Shown: positions 56,536-64,000 of the stretch, in pieces | Numbering within the stretch: position 1 is the first letter of the stretch | Layout: the number at the start of each line of letters is the position of its first letter | Origin: Betaproteobacteria bacterium | GTDB taxonomy: Bacteria > Pseudomonadota > Gammaproteobacteria > Burkholderiales > SG8-41 | Reading direction: 5' to 3' | Assembly (NCBI GenBank): GCA_025363575.1 | Contig: JANYDM010000086.1 | Coordinates: 1 to 64,000, forward strand | Length of the DNA: 64,000 nucleotides | The notes under the pieces: model-generated | Database searches by the model: none | The model's input: only the letters and a program-made list of their open reading frames with translations | What the model was told of the DNA's origin: nothing | Program-made: the position numbers and the translations under genes

Positions 56536-57444
56536 ATGACTCGCGAACTACCCGTCTGGCGCTCGCTCATGTACGTGCCGGTCAACGTCGACAAGTACGT
56601 CGACAAAGCGCATACGCGCGGCGCCGACGTGATCCAGCTCGACGTCGAGGACAGCGTGCCACCCGCGGAAAAGGATAAGGCGCGGACCCTGGTCGAAGCG
56701 GCGGCGAAGAAAGTGCGCCGCGGCGGCGCCGATGTCGTCGTGCGCATCAATCGACCGCTATCGCTCGCGGTGCGCGACCTCGAGCATTCAATCTGCCCCG
56801 ACGTCGACGCCATCGCCTGCACCAAAGTGGACAGCGCCTCGCATATCAGATTGCTCGACGAACTCGTGACCGAGCTCGAAGAAAAGCGCGGCATGCCGGC
56901 CGGCCACACTAAATTCATCGCCATGGTGGAAACCGCCGACGCGTTTTTCCGCATCCACGAAATCGTGCGCGCAAGCCCGCGCATAGTCGGCACCTGCATC
57001 GGCGGCGAAGACTTCGCGCTCGACAACAATATGCAGCCGAGCGGCGAGGCGTTGTTCTATCCGAAGCAGCACATGGTATTCGCCGCCAATTCTGCCGGCA
57101 TCATGCCGATCGGCTTCATCGACAGCGTCGCGGGCTTCGGCGACTGGGACAATTTCCGCAAGATGGTGCGCCGCTCGCGCGATTTCGGTTTCATGGGGGC
57201 CGGCTGCATCCATCCGGGCCAGGTCACCATCGTCAACGAGGAATACACGCCGACCAATGACGAAGTCGAGTTCGCGCGCAAGATCATCAAGCTCGATAAG
57301 GAAGCCGCCGCGTCCGGCCGCGGCTCGTGGTCGCTCGACGGAAAAATGATCGACATTCCCATCATCGTGCGCGCGCAGAAACTTCTCAAGCGCTATGAGG
57401 CAATCAAGGCGCGCGAATCGAAAACGCTCGCCGCGAAGGGATGA
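56536..57444 (+). CDS. HpcH/HpaI-type CoA ester lyase (CitE-like)
   Basis: A 302-residue barrel enzyme that cleaves 3-hydroxyacyl-CoA such as citramalyl-, malyl- or citryl-CoA. DVEDSVPPAEKDKAR (Mg-binding), VVRINRP, AMVETADAFFRIHEI and GGEDFALD are intact. AAGGAGGAA sits 6 nt before the ATG. With the CoA-transferase it forms an activation-and-cleavage pair. Confidence 0.9.
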   Translation: MTRELPVWRSLMYVPVNVDKYVDKAHTRGADVIQLDVEDSVPPAEKDKARTLVEAAAKKVRRGGADVVVRINRPLSLAVRDLEHSICPDVDAIACTKVDSASHIRLLDELVTELEEKRGMPAGHTKFIAMVETADAFFRIHEIVRASPRIVGTCIGGEDFALDNNMQPSGEALFYPKQHMVFAANSAGIMPIGFIDSVAGFGDWDNFRKMVRRSRDFGFMGAGCIHPGQVTIVNEEYTPTNDEVEFARKIIKLDKEAAASGRGSWSLDGKMIDIPIIVRAQKLLKRYEAIKARESKTLAAKG

Positions 57445-57482
57445 CGAGCAAAGGTGACGCGAAAAGCGCGCGACAAGTTAAT

Positions 57483-57523
57483 CTCCCTCGCCCTGCTTGC
57501 GGGGAGAGGGTTGGGGTGAGGGG
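57483..57523 (+). repeat. REP-like dispersed palindromic element
   Basis: CTCCCTCGCCCTGCTTGCGGGGAGAGGGTTGGGGTGAGGGG-type sequence: CTCCC pairs with GGGAG around a short loop, followed by GGGTTGGGGTGAGGGG. The same motif is scattered in intergenic DNA of many proteobacteria. Only one copy is in this window, in the 90-nt gap before the RidA gene. Confidence 0.6.
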
Positions 57524-57534
57524 AGCTAGAAGCA

Positions 57535-58008
57535 ATGGAAAACAAAACCGTGGAAGAACGCCTGGCCGCGCTCAATATCATTTTGCCGATGGCCCCCACG
57601 CCGGCGGCGAACTATCTGCCGTGGGCGATCACCGGCAACCAGTTATGGGTCGCGGGACAGGCGCCGATCCGCGATGGCAAATACGATTACGTCGGCCGCG
57701 TCGGCAAGGAAGTCACGCCGCAGGATGCGCACACCGCGGCGAGGCTGTGCGGGATAAACGTGCTCGCACAGGTCAAGGCGGCGTGCAAGGGCGATTGGTC
57801 GCGCTTGGTGAAAGGCGTCCGCGTCTGCGGCTATATCAGCGCGGCGCCAGACTTCTTCGATTTTCCTAAAGTACTCGACGGCTGCTCGGACCTGATGTTC
57901 GAAGTGCTGGGCGAAGCGGGCAAGCACGTGCGCACGGTAATGGGCGTCAGCGGACTGCGCTTCAACGTGCCCATTGTCGTCGATGCGGTGTTTGAGATAC
58001 GCGTGTAA
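57535..58008 (+). CDS. RidA/YjgF-family protein
   Basis: A 157-residue Rid-fold protein; LWVAGQAPIRDGKYDYVGRV and NVLAQVKAAC are typical, and the C-terminal half has the trimer-interface residues. RidA hydrolyses reactive enamines/imines; relatives in catabolic clusters act as deaminases or hydrolases. Here it follows the CoA lyase gene and precedes a Bug gene by 14 nt. Confidence 0.87.
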   Translation: MENKTVEERLAALNIILPMAPTPAANYLPWAITGNQLWVAGQAPIRDGKYDYVGRVGKEVTPQDAHTAARLCGINVLAQVKAACKGDWSRLVKGVRVCGYISAAPDFFDFPKVLDGCSDLMFEVLGEAGKHVRTVMGVSGLRFNVPIVVDAVFEIRV

Positions 58009-58022
58009 CCGGGGAATTCTTC

Positions 58023-59003
58023 ATGTCCATCATCCTGCGCCCCAGCGGCGTTGTCGCCTGCGCGATATTTTCCAGTGTCGTTGCGTCACACGCCGTCAGC
58101 GCTGATTATCCCGTTAAACCAATTCGCTTCATCGTGCCCTTTCCTCCTGGCGGCGGCACCGATATCGGCACGCGCATCATCGCCCTGAAAATGTCCGAGC
58201 GGTTTGGCCAGCAGGTCGTCGTCGACAACCGCGGAGGTGCCGCCGGCATTATCGGCACTGAAGTCGCGGCGAAGGCCATGCCCGACGGTTACACGATCAT
58301 GATGGGCAACATCGGCACACATGCGATCAACATCAGTCTGTACGCAAAGCTCCCTTACGACCCGGTGCGCGATTTCATTCCCGTCACGCAAGCAGCGGGG
58401 TTGCCGCTGTTCGTGCTGACGCACCCGTCGCTGCCGGTGAAGAACGTGAAGGAACTGATTGCGCTCGCCAAAGCCCAGCCGGGAAAGCTCAACTATTCGT
58501 CTTCGGGCGCGGGTGGATCGATGCACGTCGCAGCCGAATTGTTCCAGAGCATGGCGCAGGTCAAGCTTGTGCACGTCCCGTATAAAGGCGGCGGCCCGGC
58601 GATCGTCGATCTGCTGGCGGGGCAGGTGCCGCTCTCGTTCGCCACCGTGCTCGAAACTTCGCAGCACGTGAAAGCGGGCCGCCTACGCGCACTCGCCGTG
58701 ACCTCGGCCAAACGCTCTATAGCGTCGCCGGACATACCCACCGTCGCCGAAGCCGCGTTGCCGGGCTACGAATCGATTTCGTGGCTGGGCGTGTTCGCCC
58801 CGGTGGGCACGCCGCGCGAGGTAATTGTCGTGCTCAATACGGAGATCGTGAAGATCCTGCAGCAGGCTGACGTCAAGCAGCGTCTGCTTGAACAAGACGG
58901 CGAACCGATCGGGAATAGTCAGGAGCAGTTCGCTGTGGTGCTCAAATCTGATATCGCCAAATACGCGAAGATCATGCGGGAATCCGGCACCAAGGTTGAA
59001 TAG
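58023..59003 (+). CDS. Bug/TctC-family periplasmic solute-binding protein
   Basis: A 326-residue receptor with signal peptide (cleavage near HAVSA), IRFIVPFPPGGGTDIGTR, VVDNRGGAAGIIG and HVPYKGGGPAIVD segments and a C-terminal MRESGTKVE. It is followed after 31 nt by another, broken, Bug gene closely resembling it. Confidence 0.93.
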   Translation: MSIILRPSGVVACAIFSSVVASHAVSADYPVKPIRFIVPFPPGGGTDIGTRIIALKMSERFGQQVVVDNRGGAAGIIGTEVAAKAMPDGYTIMMGNIGTHAINISLYAKLPYDPVRDFIPVTQAAGLPLFVLTHPSLPVKNVKELIALAKAQPGKLNYSSSGAGGSMHVAAELFQSMAQVKLVHVPYKGGGPAIVDLLAGQVPLSFATVLETSQHVKAGRLRALAVTSAKRSIASPDIPTVAEAALPGYESISWLGVFAPVGTPREVIVVLNTEIVKILQQADVKQRLLEQDGEPIGNSQEQFAVVLKSDIAKYAKIMRESGTKVE

Positions 59004-59034
59004 GCCGGCCAGGATAATACCAGGAGAAATAATT

Positions 59035-60029
59035 CTGACTGCATGCTCGAAGTCTGCAAACCAACGAAATCTTACTAGGGCGTGCGTCGTCGCGGTCACG
59101 CTTATCGTGAGCGTGAGTGCGCTCGCCCAACCTTATCCGGTCAAATCACTGCGCATCCTGGTGCCCTTCGCGCCCGGCGGCAGTTCCGACATTCAGGCGC
59201 GCATCATCGGCCAGAAGCTTACCGAAGCGTGGGGCCAGCCGGTCGTGATCGACAATCGCGGCGGCGCGGGCGGCATGGCCGCCGCGGAAATCGGCGCACA
59301 CGCGCCGGCCGACGGCTATACGCTTTTCATGGGACACATCGGCACGCAGGCGGCGAATCCGAGTCTCTATCGTAAACTGCCTTACGATCCGGCGAAGGAT
59401 TTCGAGGCCGTCATTATGACCATCACGCAACCGATGATCCTGGTGGTTCCCCCTGCTTCACCGCTCAATTCAGTCGCGGATCTGATTGCGCTTGCGCGCA
59501 GAAGCGGGGCATGCTCGCGTACGCATCGGCCGGGAACGGCAGCCCCAATCATCTCGCCGCGGAAATGTTCAAGGCCGCCGCGAAAATAGACGCAACACAT
59601 GTTCCGTACAAAGGCTCCGCGCCCGCCGAGCTCGACGTGATGGCCGGTCGCGTGCAATTCATTTTCGACGGCATGATCGCGGCCATGCCGCTCGTTCATG
59701 CGGGTAAGCTCAAAGCTCTCGCGGTAAGCAGTGCGAAACGGTCCGCCGCAGCGCCCGATATCCCAACCGTCGCGGAATCCGGTCTGCCCGGTTATGAGTT
59801 CCAGACGTGGAACGGGTTTTTCGTGCCCGCACGAACACCAACCGCGGTGGTGGCAAAGCTTAACGGTGAAATTGCGCGCATCCTGGCAATGCCGGACATC
59901 GCGCGCAAGCTCACCGGCGACGGCGCCGAGATCATCGCCAATACGCCGCGGGAGTTCACCCGATTCAACGAACAAGAAAGAAAAAAGCTCGCGCGCGTGA
60001 TTACCGCCGCGCGGATGCAGGTTGACTAA
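59035..60029 (+). pseudogene. Frameshifted Bug/TctC-family gene
   Basis: The first part reads in one frame through the signal peptide (SVSALAQPYPVK), LVPFAPGGSSDIQAR and VVIDNRGGAGGMAAAE up to LIALARR near 59500. The rest continues in the -1 frame from MLAYASAGNGSPNHLAAEM through HVPYKGSAPAELDVM to a normal C-terminus at 60029. One base appears missing in the GCAGAAGCGG region; restoring it gives an intact protein. The start is also odd: the only start near the GGAGAA site is CTG 59035 (or ATT), since ATG 59042 is out of frame. A sequencing error is possible. Confidence 0.85.
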
Positions 60030-60213
60030 CTAGCCGTGCAAGGCCGTGCGCATCTACGGCTATCCCGGCGCGGCGCCCAATTCCCCCGGCATCCGGCACC
60101 GTGCGCAACCAGTCCTTGCGGGCACGCGCGTCCCGGCGCATCATGCCGTTTTTGCAAATCAGGCGCCGCGGACTGCCGCGGCTTGAGACCTGAACCGTCC
60201 TGAGGAGGAAACC

Positions 60214-60675
60214 GTGCCGCAACGCTTTGAACTCAACGTCAACGGAAAGGCTCACGCCGTCGAGGCCGAGCCGGACATGCCTTTGCTCTATGCGCTGCGC
60301 GACGATCTCGGCATGCAGGAGCCGCGCTTCGGCTGCGGGCTCGCGCAATGCGGTGCGTGCACCGTGCTCATTAACGGCACGCCGACGCGCTCCTGCATCA
60401 CGCCCATGAATACGGTCGGCGCGCGCACGGTCACAACGCTTGCCGGCATCGGCAGCGCAGGCCAGCCGCACAAGGTGCAGGCCGCGTTCATCGAAGAACA
60501 GGTGCCGCAATGCGGCTACTGCCTGAACGGCTGGGTGATGACTTCGGTGGCGCTGCTCGACAAAACCCCGCATCCGACCGACGCGCAGATACGCGAAGCC
60601 CTGTCGGGACTCAAGTGCCGCTGCGGCACGCACATGAGTATCCTGCGCGCGGTCAAGCGCGCGGCGCAGGCGTGA
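60214..60675 (+). CDS. Molybdenum hydroxylase [2Fe-2S] subunit
   Basis: A 153-residue small subunit with two clusters: a plant-type one (CGLAQCGACTV plus the Cys in RSC) and the second in QCGYCLNGW ... LKCRCGTHMSIL. It passes electrons from the molybdenum site. GTG 60214 follows TGAGGAGGAA. The preceding 184 nt hold no gene, only a short GC-rich hairpin near 60163-60180. It is 10 nt before the large-subunit gene. Confidence 0.94.
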   Translation: MPQRFELNVNGKAHAVEAEPDMPLLYALRDDLGMQEPRFGCGLAQCGACTVLINGTPTRSCITPMNTVGARTVTTLAGIGSAGQPHKVQAAFIEEQVPQCGYCLNGWVMTSVALLDKTPHPTDAQIREALSGLKCRCGTHMSILRAVKRAAQA

Positions 60676-60685
60676 GGAGAAAATC

Positions 60686-62950
60686 ATGACATTCAAAATT
60701 AATCGTCGTGAATTTCTCGCCTCCACCGGCGCGCTCACGGTATCCGTGCTGCTGCCCGGCCTCAAAGCCGATGCGGCAACGGACGCACAAGGGACGCGCC
60801 TGGGACTCAGGCCCGACCAGTTGTCGAGCTATATCAGCGTTAACCAGGATGGCAGCGTCGTCGGCTGGATCGGCAAGGTCGACATGGGCCAGGGCACCGA
60901 AATCGGCTGGCTCATGATGATCGCCGAAGAGCTCGATCTCTCGCCGGACCGCGTGAGCATGGTGCAGGGACACACCGGGGAAACCGTCGATCAAGGCGGC
61001 GCATCGGGCTCGACGGGCATCTGGTTCGGTGGCGCGGCATTGCGCAATGCGGCAGCCGAAGCGCGTCGCACGCTCGTCGGAATGGGCGCGGCAAAACTCG
61101 GCGTGTCCGCGGACCAGCTTGTCGTCAACGACGGCGTCATCAGCCCTCGCAGCGCACCAGGCACCAAAGTGTCCTACGGCGAGCTCATTGGTGGACGCCA
61201 GTTCAACGTGCAACTCGAATGGAACAAACATTACGGCAATGAGCTGAAGGTCGTAGGCAAAGCCAAGCCCAAATCGCCGTCCGAGTACAAGATCATCGGC
61301 AAGCCGGGCCAGCGCCGCCGCGACATCGCGCCGAAAGTGCTCGGCGCCGCCGACAACATGATGGTCGACGTCAAGCTGCCGGGCATGCTGCACGGCCGCG
61401 TGTTGCGCCCGCCGGTGGCCGGCGCGGTGCCGGTGGCAGTCGACGAGGCGTCGGTGAAAAACATTCCCGGCGTGAAAATCGTGCGGCAAAAAGATTTCAT
61501 CGGGCTGGTTGCGCCGAAAGAATGGGACGCGGTACGCGCCGCGCGCCAGTTGAGAGTGACATGGTCCGACGTGCCGCCGCCGTTTCCCGCGCAGAAAGAC
61601 ATCTACAACCACATCCGCGGCGCGAAATCGATGAAACGCGACGAGGACGTGAAAGTCGGCGATGTCGATGCCGCGTTCGCGGGCGCCGCAAAAATCGTCG
61701 AAGCCACTTACGAATGGCCGTTCCATTCGCACGCGTCGATGGCGCCCGCTTGCGGTGTCGCCGACATGCGCGAACACGAAGCCACGCTGTGGAGCGGCGG
61801 ACAGAAGCCGCATCACTGCCGCGAAGGCGTCGCGCTGATGTTCAATCTGCCCGAGGAAAAGGTCAAAGTATTCTCGATGGTGGGACCGGGCTCGTATGGA
61901 CGCAACGATTCGGGCGACGCGACGATGGACGCCGCCGTGCTGTCGAAAGCCGTCGGCAAGCCGGTGCGCGTGCAATACATGCGCAATGACGGCACCGGCT
62001 GGGATCCGAAGTCGCCGGCCTCCGTGCACACGTCACGCGCCGCGCTCGACAAGGACGGCAAGGTGATCGCGTGGGACTATGCGACCAAAGGATTCTCGCG
62101 GCGCGAATTCTTTCGCGATGAAGGCTCGCCCGAGCGCACGCTCGCCGGGCAACTGATGGGCTGGCCGCTGAAACCCGTGTGGCTGTTGGGCGTGCCCGGC
62201 GAATCCTATTCGTTTGCCGCGCGCCGCAAAACTTCCGACACCATAGGGCCGCTGCTCAATCGCGCATCGCCGCTGCGCACGTCGCACTTCCGCGATCCGG
62301 GCGGCCCGCAGATCCATTTCGGCTCGGAGTCCTTCATCGACGAGCTTGCGCTCGCGGCCAACACCGATGCGGTCGAGTTCCGCCTGCGCTATCTTTCCCA
62401 TCCGCAGGACCTCGCGGTGGTCAAGACCGTTGCCGAAAAAGCCGGCTGGCAGTCGCACGTTGGCGCGAGGAAGCAAAGGCGCGGCGACGTTTACGTCGGC
62501 CAAGGCCTTTCCTATTCGGTGCGCGGAGCGACGCGCGTTGCCGTTATCGCCGAAGTCGAAGTCAGCAGGCAGACGCACCGCGTATGGGTGAAGCGCGTTT
62601 TTGTCGCGCACGATTGCGGCCAGGTGATCGCGCCCGATCTCTTGCGCCAGACGGTCGAAGCGCAAATCGTGCAGACCATCAGCCGCTCGGTCTACGAAGA
62701 AGTGAAGTTCGACGAACGCAACGTCACCAGCGTCGACTGGCAAACCTATCCGATACTCGACATGAAGGACGCGCCTGAATCTATCGACATCGTGCTGCTC
62801 GATCGGCCGGAACAGGCGCCGGCCGGAGCAGGCGAAGCGACCTGCCGGCCGATGCCGGCGGCGATCGCCAACGCGATTTTCGATGCGACCGGTGCGCGCT
62901 TGCGGCAGGCGCCGTTTACACCGGAAAGGTTGAAAGCCGCCTGGACGTAG
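60686..62950 (+). CDS. Molybdopterin-binding large subunit, isoquinoline 1-oxidoreductase/xanthine dehydrogenase family
   Basis: A 754-residue subunit that hydroxylates N-heterocycles, aldehydes or related compounds with water-derived oxygen. A twin-arginine signal (INRREFLASTGALTVSVLL) suggests export folded to the periplasm. GQGTEIGWLMMIAEEL, the GPGSYGRNDSGDA segment and the C-terminal active-site Glu in GAGEATCRPMPAAI are typical of the isoquinoline type. No FAD subunit is present, as expected for that type, so an electron-transfer partner such as a cytochrome c is likely elsewhere. Confidence 0.9.
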   Translation: MTFKINRREFLASTGALTVSVLLPGLKADAATDAQGTRLGLRPDQLSSYISVNQDGSVVGWIGKVDMGQGTEIGWLMMIAEELDLSPDRVSMVQGHTGETVDQGGASGSTGIWFGGAALRNAAAEARRTLVGMGAAKLGVSADQLVVNDGVISPRSAPGTKVSYGELIGGRQFNVQLEWNKHYGNELKVVGKAKPKSPSEYKIIGKPGQRRRDIAPKVLGAADNMMVDVKLPGMLHGRVLRPPVAGAVPVAVDEASVKNIPGVKIVRQKDFIGLVAPKEWDAVRAARQLRVTWSDVPPPFPAQKDIYNHIRGAKSMKRDEDVKVGDVDAAFAGAAKIVEATYEWPFHSHASMAPACGVADMREHEATLWSGGQKPHHCREGVALMFNLPEEKVKVFSMVGPGSYGRNDSGDATMDAAVLSKAVGKPVRVQYMRNDGTGWDPKSPASVHTSRAALDKDGKVIAWDYATKGFSRREFFRDEGSPERTLAGQLMGWPLKPVWLLGVPGESYSFAARRKTSDTIGPLLNRASPLRTSHFRDPGGPQIHFGSESFIDELALAANTDAVEFRLRYLSHPQDLAVVKTVAEKAGWQSHVGARKQRRGDVYVGQGLSYSVRGATRVAVIAEVEVSRQTHRVWVKRVFVAHDCGQVIAPDLLRQTVEAQIVQTISRSVYEEVKFDERNVTSVDWQTYPILDMKDAPESIDIVLLDRPEQAPAGAGEATCRPMPAAIANAIFDATGARLRQAPFTPERLKAAWT

Positions 62951-63064
62951 GATGATTTTGACGGAAGTGAGGGCGGGGCTCGCTCATGTGAAGTTTAAGA
63001 ATTGGCGGGTGAGTAACAGGGAATTTGGCGGATTGTAAAGTTGCTATAAACAGCGCGAGCAGTT

Positions 63065-63952
63065 TCATCGCCGCAATAAGGTAGCCATCAGAGCAAGTGT
63101 ATGCTCTGCCGTGCCGATTACAAATTGAGCCTCAGCCCTTGTATAGCGCCCTGACGCCTCTCGACGATGCACGGCATGATTGCCCAACTCCTTCAATCTC
63201 GAGACAATGCCCGCATAGACTTTTCCGCGCGCATCATCAGTTCTTGCTGCAAAAGCTTTCTCGAGCTCTGCCGCTTGATGGTTCACGTTAATCGCTGCGG
63301 ACAGTGATTCAATAGCTCTACGACACGCAGTGACTGCCTCATCGTAAGCCCCATGATTCACTTGATCCCGTGCATCTTTTATGTGGCCAATCGCCGCATC
63401 AAACTCCGGAGATTCGAGGACCGGGTAAGCGATTTCAAGTAAAGCCACTCGCGTATTTGCTAGGCTATTTAATAGACCGATCCATTTGTCTCTCGGAATT
63501 GCAGTCCGAATAGGACGAATATCGCAGTTAAGCACCCCGTGCGCATCAAACATAGCAGGCCAGAGGGTCAGCCATAAGTTGAGTTCTCGACCCGCTCGAT
63601 TCTGCTCCAACCGTTCAAGGCGAATCCAATCTAGGTCGCAAACCATCTCGACCTGACTATCGAAAATTACGGAGGTCGATGATCGTATAGGATGCCGTGG
63701 CCCTATCCATTTCAGATCGCCAACAACGTTGGTATGCTCCTCTAGCCTTACCTCTCCATGCACATCTCGCACCTCGAACCTCTGCATCGGTCTATTCGGC
63801 TCAAAAACATTTTTAGGATTTTCTTGGAGCACAATGCCGAGACGAAACATCAACCGTGGAAATAAGCCGGCAACTGCAACTGCATCCTGCACCCGGATGC
63901 GACCGACAATCCAACTGCTTACAGAAAGTTCATTTTCGCCGAAGGAATGCAC
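63065..63952 (-). CDS. Protein of unknown function, lower GC than neighbours
   Basis: A 295-residue protein with no signal peptide and no domain I recognise. The C-terminal 130 residues are helical; RLKELGNHAVHRREASGRYTRAEA resembles the H-rich end of HEPN or abortive-infection C-terminal domains, but this is only a resemblance. The start is GTG 63952, with GAGGAG 8 nt before it. Base composition and codon use are closer to even GC than the rest of the window, suggesting acquisition by transfer. Context upstream is cut by the window edge. Confidence 0.6.
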   Translation of the reverse strand: MHSFGENELSVSSWIVGRIRVQDAVAVAGLFPRLMFRLGIVLQENPKNVFEPNRPMQRFEVRDVHGEVRLEEHTNVVGDLKWIGPRHPIRSSTSVIFDSQVEMVCDLDWIRLERLEQNRAGRELNLWLTLWPAMFDAHGVLNCDIRPIRTAIPRDKWIGLLNSLANTRVALLEIAYPVLESPEFDAAIGHIKDARDQVNHGAYDEAVTACRRAIESLSAAINVNHQAAELEKAFAARTDDARGKVYAGIVSRLKELGNHAVHRREASGRYTRAEAQFVIGTAEHTLALMATLLRR

Positions 63953-64000
63953 GTCGCTTACTCCTCAGTTCGAGTCGATCCCGGTTTTTCACTCGACGAA

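Noticed and set aside
60653..62029. 458-codon open frame opposite the molybdenum hydroxylase
   Set aside because: His/Arg-rich antisense shadow of a gene with intact catalytic motifs.
62952..63038. 28-residue reading frame after the molybdenum hydroxylase
   Set aside because: No ribosome-binding site or homology can be argued; probably chance or a remnant too short to support.
1..64000. CRISPR arrays, insertion sequences, phage genes, toxin-antitoxin pairs
   Set aside because: No regularly spaced repeats, transposases, integrases or phage structural genes were seen on either strand.

Overview
The window is GC-rich, densely coded chromosomal DNA, most probably from a betaproteobacterium (Burkholderiales or a related, perhaps uncultured, lineage). 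The evidence is gene order and gene content: argH next to an AlgZ/AlgR-type pair and hemC-hemD-hemX-hemY, hemA-prfA-prmC-grxD, aroQ-accB-accC-prmA-DUF3426 protein, an AscD-like ferredoxin reductase, and six Bug/TctC-type periplasmic binding proteins. No phage, insertion sequence, CRISPR array or recognisable defence locus was seen.

About 0.1-31 kb and 42.4-46 kb are mainly housekeeping. They hold tRNA-Arg(CCG), a membrane-anchored cytochrome c, a Bug protein with an M28 peptidase, apaH, plsC, a PfkB kinase, mscL and dgkA. A glycine-cleavage operon (gcvT-gcvH-gcvPA-tpx-GFA protein-gcvPB) follows, preceded by a tandem glycine riboswitch and an intrinsic terminator. Then come the aroQ-accB-accC-prmA set, an SDR-cutA-dsbD-tlpA thiol-redox operon, heme genes, a LytTR two-component pair, argH and a fructosamine-kinase-like gene. 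The second housekeeping block is hemA-prfA-prmC and grxD.

From 30.7 to 42.4 kb lies a co-directional block: MHS-type MFS transporter, GMC alcohol dehydrogenase, BPSS1780-type membrane protein, iron-dependent alcohol dehydrogenase of the transhydrogenase (HOT) type, EamA transporter, xsc, two paralogous LacI regulators and a small unknown gene. A TauE/SafE sulfite-exporter-like gene diverges from its upstream end, and a LacI-type palindrome lies at a candidate xsc promoter. Together they suggest use of a C2 sulfonate such as isethionate: uptake, oxidation to sulfoacetaldehyde, cleavage by Xsc and sulfite export. The substrate is inferred.

From 46 to 63 kb is an accessory catabolic region: two Bug genes facing a GntR/FCD regulator across an AT-rich divergent promoter; a dienelactone-hydrolase-like protein; two tandem MhpD-like hydratases; two related D-2-hydroxyacid dehydrogenases; a PrpB-type lyase; a class III CoA-transferase; an HpcH-type CoA lyase; a RidA protein; three more Bug genes (one frameshifted); and a two-subunit molybdenum hydroxylase. 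It looks like a degradation island for an aromatic, heterocyclic or branched organic acid not identifiable from sequence alone. The window ends with a lower-GC gene of unknown function.
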